The position numbers and the translations under genes are program-made. Positions 61,420 to 64,000 of a DNA stretch of 64,000 nt are shown piece after piece. The stretch is from Lachnospiraceae bacterium (lineage in GTDB: Bacteria; Bacillota; Clostridia; Lachnospirales; Lachnospiraceae), in NCBI GenBank assembly GCA_014804675.1, contig JAAUZH010000012.1:12524-76523 (forward strand). Direction: 5' to 3'. Position 1 is the first letter of the stretch. Every line of letters starts with the position of its first letter. The notes beneath the pieces are model-generated. The model did not search any database. It saw only the letters and a list, made by a program, of their open reading frames with translations, and was not told where the DNA came from.

Positions 61420-61797
61420 ATGAAAGAATCAGCAGAAAACTATTTGGAGACCATTCTTATACTGGGCAAAAGCAATCAAATGGTACGCTCTATTGATGTT
61501 GCAAGAGCATTGGGTTACTCCAAGCCAAGCGTAAGCCGCGCCATTGGAATTTTAAAGAATGAAGGCATGCTGGAAATGGAAGACAGCGGAGCTCTTGTTC
61601 TGACGAAAGAAGGTTCCAAAAAGGCAAAGGCTCTACTGGAACGGCATGAAACAATAACCCGGTTTTTGATGATGACCACCGATGTAAGTCAGGAAATTGC
61701 AGAACAGGATGCTTGTAAAATGGAACATTTCCTCAATGAAAAAACCTTTAAGGGCATTAAAAAATTTATTAAGGAAGTGGAAGAGTATAATCAGTAA
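61420..61797 (+). CDS. DtxR/MntR-type metal-responsive regulator
   Basis: 125 residues: winged helix (ENYLETILILGKSN, SKPSVSRAIGILKNEGML) and dimerisation/metal domain with the ligand segment DACKMEHFL. The C-x-x-E-H order fits iron-responsive DtxR rather than MntR (E-x-x-E-H), but the N-terminal ligand position (MntR Asp8, DtxR Met10) is Asn7. It lacks the SH3-like third domain. No metal transporter is adjacent. GGAGAAG precedes ATG 61420. Confidence 0.85.
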   Translation: MKESAENYLETILILGKSNQMVRSIDVARALGYSKPSVSRAIGILKNEGMLEMEDSGALVLTKEGSKKAKALLERHETITRFLMMTTDVSQEIAEQDACKMEHFLNEKTFKGIKKFIKEVEEYNQ

Positions 61798-61802
61798 CCA
61801 GT

Positions 61803-62486
61803 ATGAAAATAAAAGGATTAAGCTCTAACGCATTAAAAATCATAGCAGCAATTACAATGACGATTGACCATGCAGGGATGATTTTATTTCCCCAGATAGA
61901 AATTTTCAGGGTGATAGGCAGAATCGCCTTTCCTCTTTTTGCGTTTTGTATTGCGGAAGGCTGCTGCTATACCCATAACAAACGGAAGTATCTGGGAATG
62001 ATTTTATTTCTTGGAGTTATTTTTCATGGAGTATTTGTTTTGGCCACTGGTCAGACAATGTTTAATATTTTTATTACGTTTTCTTTCTCTATTGTTCTGA
62101 TTTACCTTTTGCAAAGAGTAAAAAAAGAAACAAAGGAAGGAAAACGGCAAAACCAGATTCTGTCAGGGGTTGTATTTTTCGGGATGCTTCTCCTTACATA
62201 CTTATTCACGAGTATATTCATAGTTGACTATGGATTTTTTGGTATAATGATTCCTGTAATTGTCAGCTTATTCGATGATTTACGGAAAAGAAAAGCAGCC
62301 TTTCTTATAGGGTTGCTTTTGCTAGTAGTGTCTATGCATACGTTTATCCAGTCTTTTTGTCTATTGGCAGTTCCCATACTTTTCTTATATAACGGAAAAA
62401 GAGGAAAATATAAAATGAAATTCTTCTTTTACATATTTTATCCCCTTCATCTTTGCCTCTTATTTTTGGTGGATATTATTATATAA
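61803..62486 (+). CDS. TraX-like membrane protein
   Basis: 227 residues with seven or eight membrane segments and the TraX pattern LKIIAAITMTIDHAGMILFP, RVIGRIAFPLFAFCIAEGC, FYIFYPLHL. TraX acetylates F pilin in plasmid systems; chromosomal clostridial homologues are common and of unknown substrate. It begins six bases after the DtxR-type gene, so it may be metal-regulated. Confidence 0.85.
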   Translation: MKIKGLSSNALKIIAAITMTIDHAGMILFPQIEIFRVIGRIAFPLFAFCIAEGCCYTHNKRKYLGMILFLGVIFHGVFVLATGQTMFNIFITFSFSIVLIYLLQRVKKETKEGKRQNQILSGVVFFGMLLLTYLFTSIFIVDYGFFGIMIPVIVSLFDDLRKRKAAFLIGLLLLVVSMHTFIQSFCLLAVPILFLYNGKRGKYKMKFFFYIFYPLHLCLLFLVDIII

Positions 62487-62621
62487 TTGTATAAATATGG
62501 ATGGTAAATGAGAAATGTTAAGTTTGGTTGACAGATTTCAAGAGCTTCTTGGTAGAAAAAATCGGAAGAAAAGCTAAAATACAGTTAGTGAATCAGATGA
62601 AAAAGAAAGGAGAAGCCAGAT

Positions 62622-63431
62622 ATGGAATTTAGCAATAAACTAATGGAGCTTAGGAAGGAAAAAGGCTGGTCCCAGGAGGAGTTAGGAAATAAAATCAATG
62701 TATCCAGACAAACAGTATCGAAATGGGAGCTGGGACAGACGACACCGGAAATGAATAAGCTCATAGAACTCAGCCGCCTATTCCAAATTACTGTGGATGA
62801 GCTGATAGGTGCAAATGGTAATTATGACGGAAAAAAAGAGTATCGGGAAAAAGGAACAGAGGACTGTGGGCATAAGTCTAAATCACCTCATTACCAATAT
62901 ATCAGTAAAAAGAAGGTAAAGGGCATTCCCCTTGTTCATGTGAGCATCGGAATCGGAAAATGCAAGGCAAAAGGAGTGATTGCCATTGGAAACACGGCAA
63001 CGGGAATCATTGCAGTGGGTCTGGCAGCAAAGGGACTTGTTACAGTAGGTCTGGCATCCTTGGGTTTGATTAGTATCGGCCTATTTACAGTGGGCCTCCT
63101 TTCCTTGGGCTATTTATCTGTAGGAATCGTAGCGATAGGAGGAGTTGCTGTAGGAGTTTTGGCCTTTGGCGGACTGGCAGTAGGGGTAGTAGCCTTTGGC
63201 GGATTTTCCGTAGGGGTATATTCTGCAGGAGGCATGGCTATTGGCGGAAGAGTTGCTGCAGGAGGTTCAGCCAATGCGCCAATTGCCATTGGGGATAGGG
63301 CACAAGGTACCATTACCTTTTTGCGTTCGGAAGTTTTTACCAAGGAAGAAGTAAGAGAAGCCATTTTAAGCAGGTATCCGGGTACATGGGAAATAGTGAT
63401 TAAGCTGATTTTGCTTTTTGCATTTTCATAA
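62622..63431 (+). CDS. XRE regulator with glycine-rich beta-repeat domain
   Basis: 269 residues. HTH_XRE (1-62; WSQEELGNKINVSRQTVSKWE), a charged linker, then about 14 short repeats (100-235) such as GVIAIGNTATGIIAVG and GGLAVGVVAFGGFSVGV, with a hydrophobic/Gly period of five to six residues. Such a region could form a stacked beta-solenoid or a membrane-embedded sheet. A C-terminal hydrophobic helix (about 252-268) ends the protein. Regulator part certain; the role of the repeats is unknown. Ribosome site AAAGGAGAAG. Confidence 0.8.
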   Translation: MEFSNKLMELRKEKGWSQEELGNKINVSRQTVSKWELGQTTPEMNKLIELSRLFQITVDELIGANGNYDGKKEYREKGTEDCGHKSKSPHYQYISKKKVKGIPLVHVSIGIGKCKAKGVIAIGNTATGIIAVGLAAKGLVTVGLASLGLISIGLFTVGLLSLGYLSVGIVAIGGVAVGVLAFGGLAVGVVAFGGFSVGVYSAGGMAIGGRVAAGGSANAPIAIGDRAQGTITFLRSEVFTKEEVREAILSRYPGTWEIVIKLILLFAFS

Positions 63432-63437
63432 GAAGAC

Positions 63438-63498
63438 AAAGGAGCAGGATGTCATGCAGGAGTCTTAAGGACCTTGTTGATATGCCTGCTCCTTTTTT
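63438..63498 (+). terminator. Terminator after the XRE gene
   Basis: Stem AAAGGAGCAGG / CCTGCTCCTTT (63438-63448, 63485-63495) closing a 36-base structured loop, followed by TTT within the TTTTTT run. Confidence 0.78.
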
Positions 63499-63573
63499 GC
63501 TTTGTGATATCTTGTATTTCATAAAATTTTTAGAAATATTGCGCTTGTTTTTAGAATTATATCATATGAAATA

Positions 63574-63582
63574 TGCTATAAT
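63574..63582 (+). promoter_or_regulatory. Extended -10 promoter of the sensor kinase gene
   Basis: TGCTATAAT, 22 bases before the start codon region; no good -35 box, as is usual for extended -10 promoters. Confidence 0.6.
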
Positions 63583-63604
63583 TTCACATGAAGAGGTAAT
63601 AGAT

Positions 63605-64000
63605 ATGAATAAGCAAAGAAAAAGACTTTCCCTTTATGGGAAACTTATGGCAGTAGGCGCCATTATGGTGATACTTCCCCTATTGCTGACAAGCATTACT
63701 TTTTTGACTCTGCGGGTATATTTACTAAAGGCGCCCGGATTTGGAGACGCTCCTAAAGGCGTGGACCCCATTACAACCAGAATATTTATGCTCTATATGT
63801 TCATAGCCATTATTTTGATTTTGGCATTAACGGCTTCCATGCTGGTTCGATGGGTATTAAAAGGAATGATCAATCCTATTCAGGAGCTGGGACAGGGAAT
63901 GGAATGCATTGCAGAAGGCAACTTTGATTATCAGCTTTCCAGTAAATATGAAGGTGAAATCGGAACTCTATATGATAATTATGAGGATATGCGCCTGAAG
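63605..64000 (+). CDS. HAMP-domain sensor histidine kinase, 3' end outside window
   Basis: 132 codons are visible and remain open at the window edge. A membrane helix (about 15-37), a short extracytoplasmic loop with LLKAPGFGDAPKG, a second helix (about 67-90), then a HAMP domain (MINPIQELGQGMECIAEGNFDY). The kinase core is not visible, so histidine kinase is the most likely but not the only option (a chemoreceptor or cyclase would also fit). Ribosome site GAAGAGGT before ATG 63605. Confidence 0.78.
   Translation, partial: MNKQRKRLSLYGKLMAVGAIMVILPLLLTSITFLTLRVYLLKAPGFGDAPKGVDPITTRIFMLYMFIAIILILALTASMLVRWVLKGMINPIQELGQGMECIAEGNFDYQLSSKYEGEIGTLYDNYEDMRLK

Noticed and set aside
62516..62578. 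20-codon ORF (MLSLVDRFQELLGRKNRKKS) before the XRE gene
   Set aside because: Amphipathic and intriguing, but no ribosome site is visible and the stretch is probably the untranslated leader.

Overview
The window reads as chromosomal DNA of a motile, spore-forming-lineage Clostridia, most likely a member of the Lachnospiraceae. This rests on the low G+C, frequent TTG starts, strong AGGAGG-type ribosome sites, the BofA / DUF2508 pair, flagellin with FliS, GlgB, and several families I associate mainly with Lachnospiraceae (DUF5702, DUF6382-FHA, DUF6240, DUF6472). The placement is inferred from gene content; no rRNA or marker tree is available here.

Layout. 1-2.3 kb: the 3' part of a PemK/MazF-type toxin, a probable small RNA unit with a near-perfect promoter and its own terminator, a lipoprotein class D beta-lactamase, and decayed coding remnants. 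2.4-3.8 kb: pdxST (vitamin B6 synthesis). 4.3-6.35 kb: an orphan AgrA/AgrC-like LytTR two-component pair. 6.67-30.2 kb: a very AT-rich Tad (type IVb) pilus locus with accessory parts: pilus ATPases, membrane platform, Flp pilin, prepilin peptidase, TadE-like pseudopilins, a DUF5702 protein, a DUF6382-FHA protein, a PP2C phosphatase, a Ser/Thr kinase, an 1818-residue Ig-like surface protein, an FN3 surface protein and a DUF3137-LemA pair. 30.3-34.8 kb: a BspA-like leucine-rich repeat protein, an Lsa-like ABC-F resistance gene behind an attenuator leader, a 226-bp near-perfect giant hairpin, a DUF6472 protein and tRNA-Lys. 34.9-43 kb: tatD, ksgA, a 1443-residue TPR / low-complexity / degenerate AAA protein, glgB. 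43.2-47.9 kb: a flagellar fragment (FliK-like DUF6240 protein, flagellin, FliS). 47.9-48.6 kb: DUF2508 and bofA. 48.8-58.9 kb: a second, more compact Tad locus. 58.9-64 kb: rhomboid protease, flavodoxin-SCP2 fusion, HIT protein, DtxR-type regulator, TraX-like protein, an XRE regulator with a glycine-rich repeat domain, and the start of a HAMP sensor kinase.

How the parts may work together. The LytTR pair lies directly upstream of Tad locus 1, and a 15-bp direct repeat with 21-bp periodicity, the usual geometry of LytTR sites, sits between them, so the pair probably switches the pilus operon. Inside the operon the FHA protein carries two copies of GETTVLS just before its FHA domain, resembling the phospho-threonine switch of GarA/OdhI, with a matching kinase and phosphatase encoded next to it. 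This suggests a post-translational phospho-switch on pilus assembly or on display of the large surface proteins. Tad locus 2 has a related FHA protein with one ETVLL-like site but no kinase or phosphatase, so cross-talk from locus 1 is possible. This two-layer control is the best candidate in the window for an undescribed system; it is an inference from motifs and gene order.
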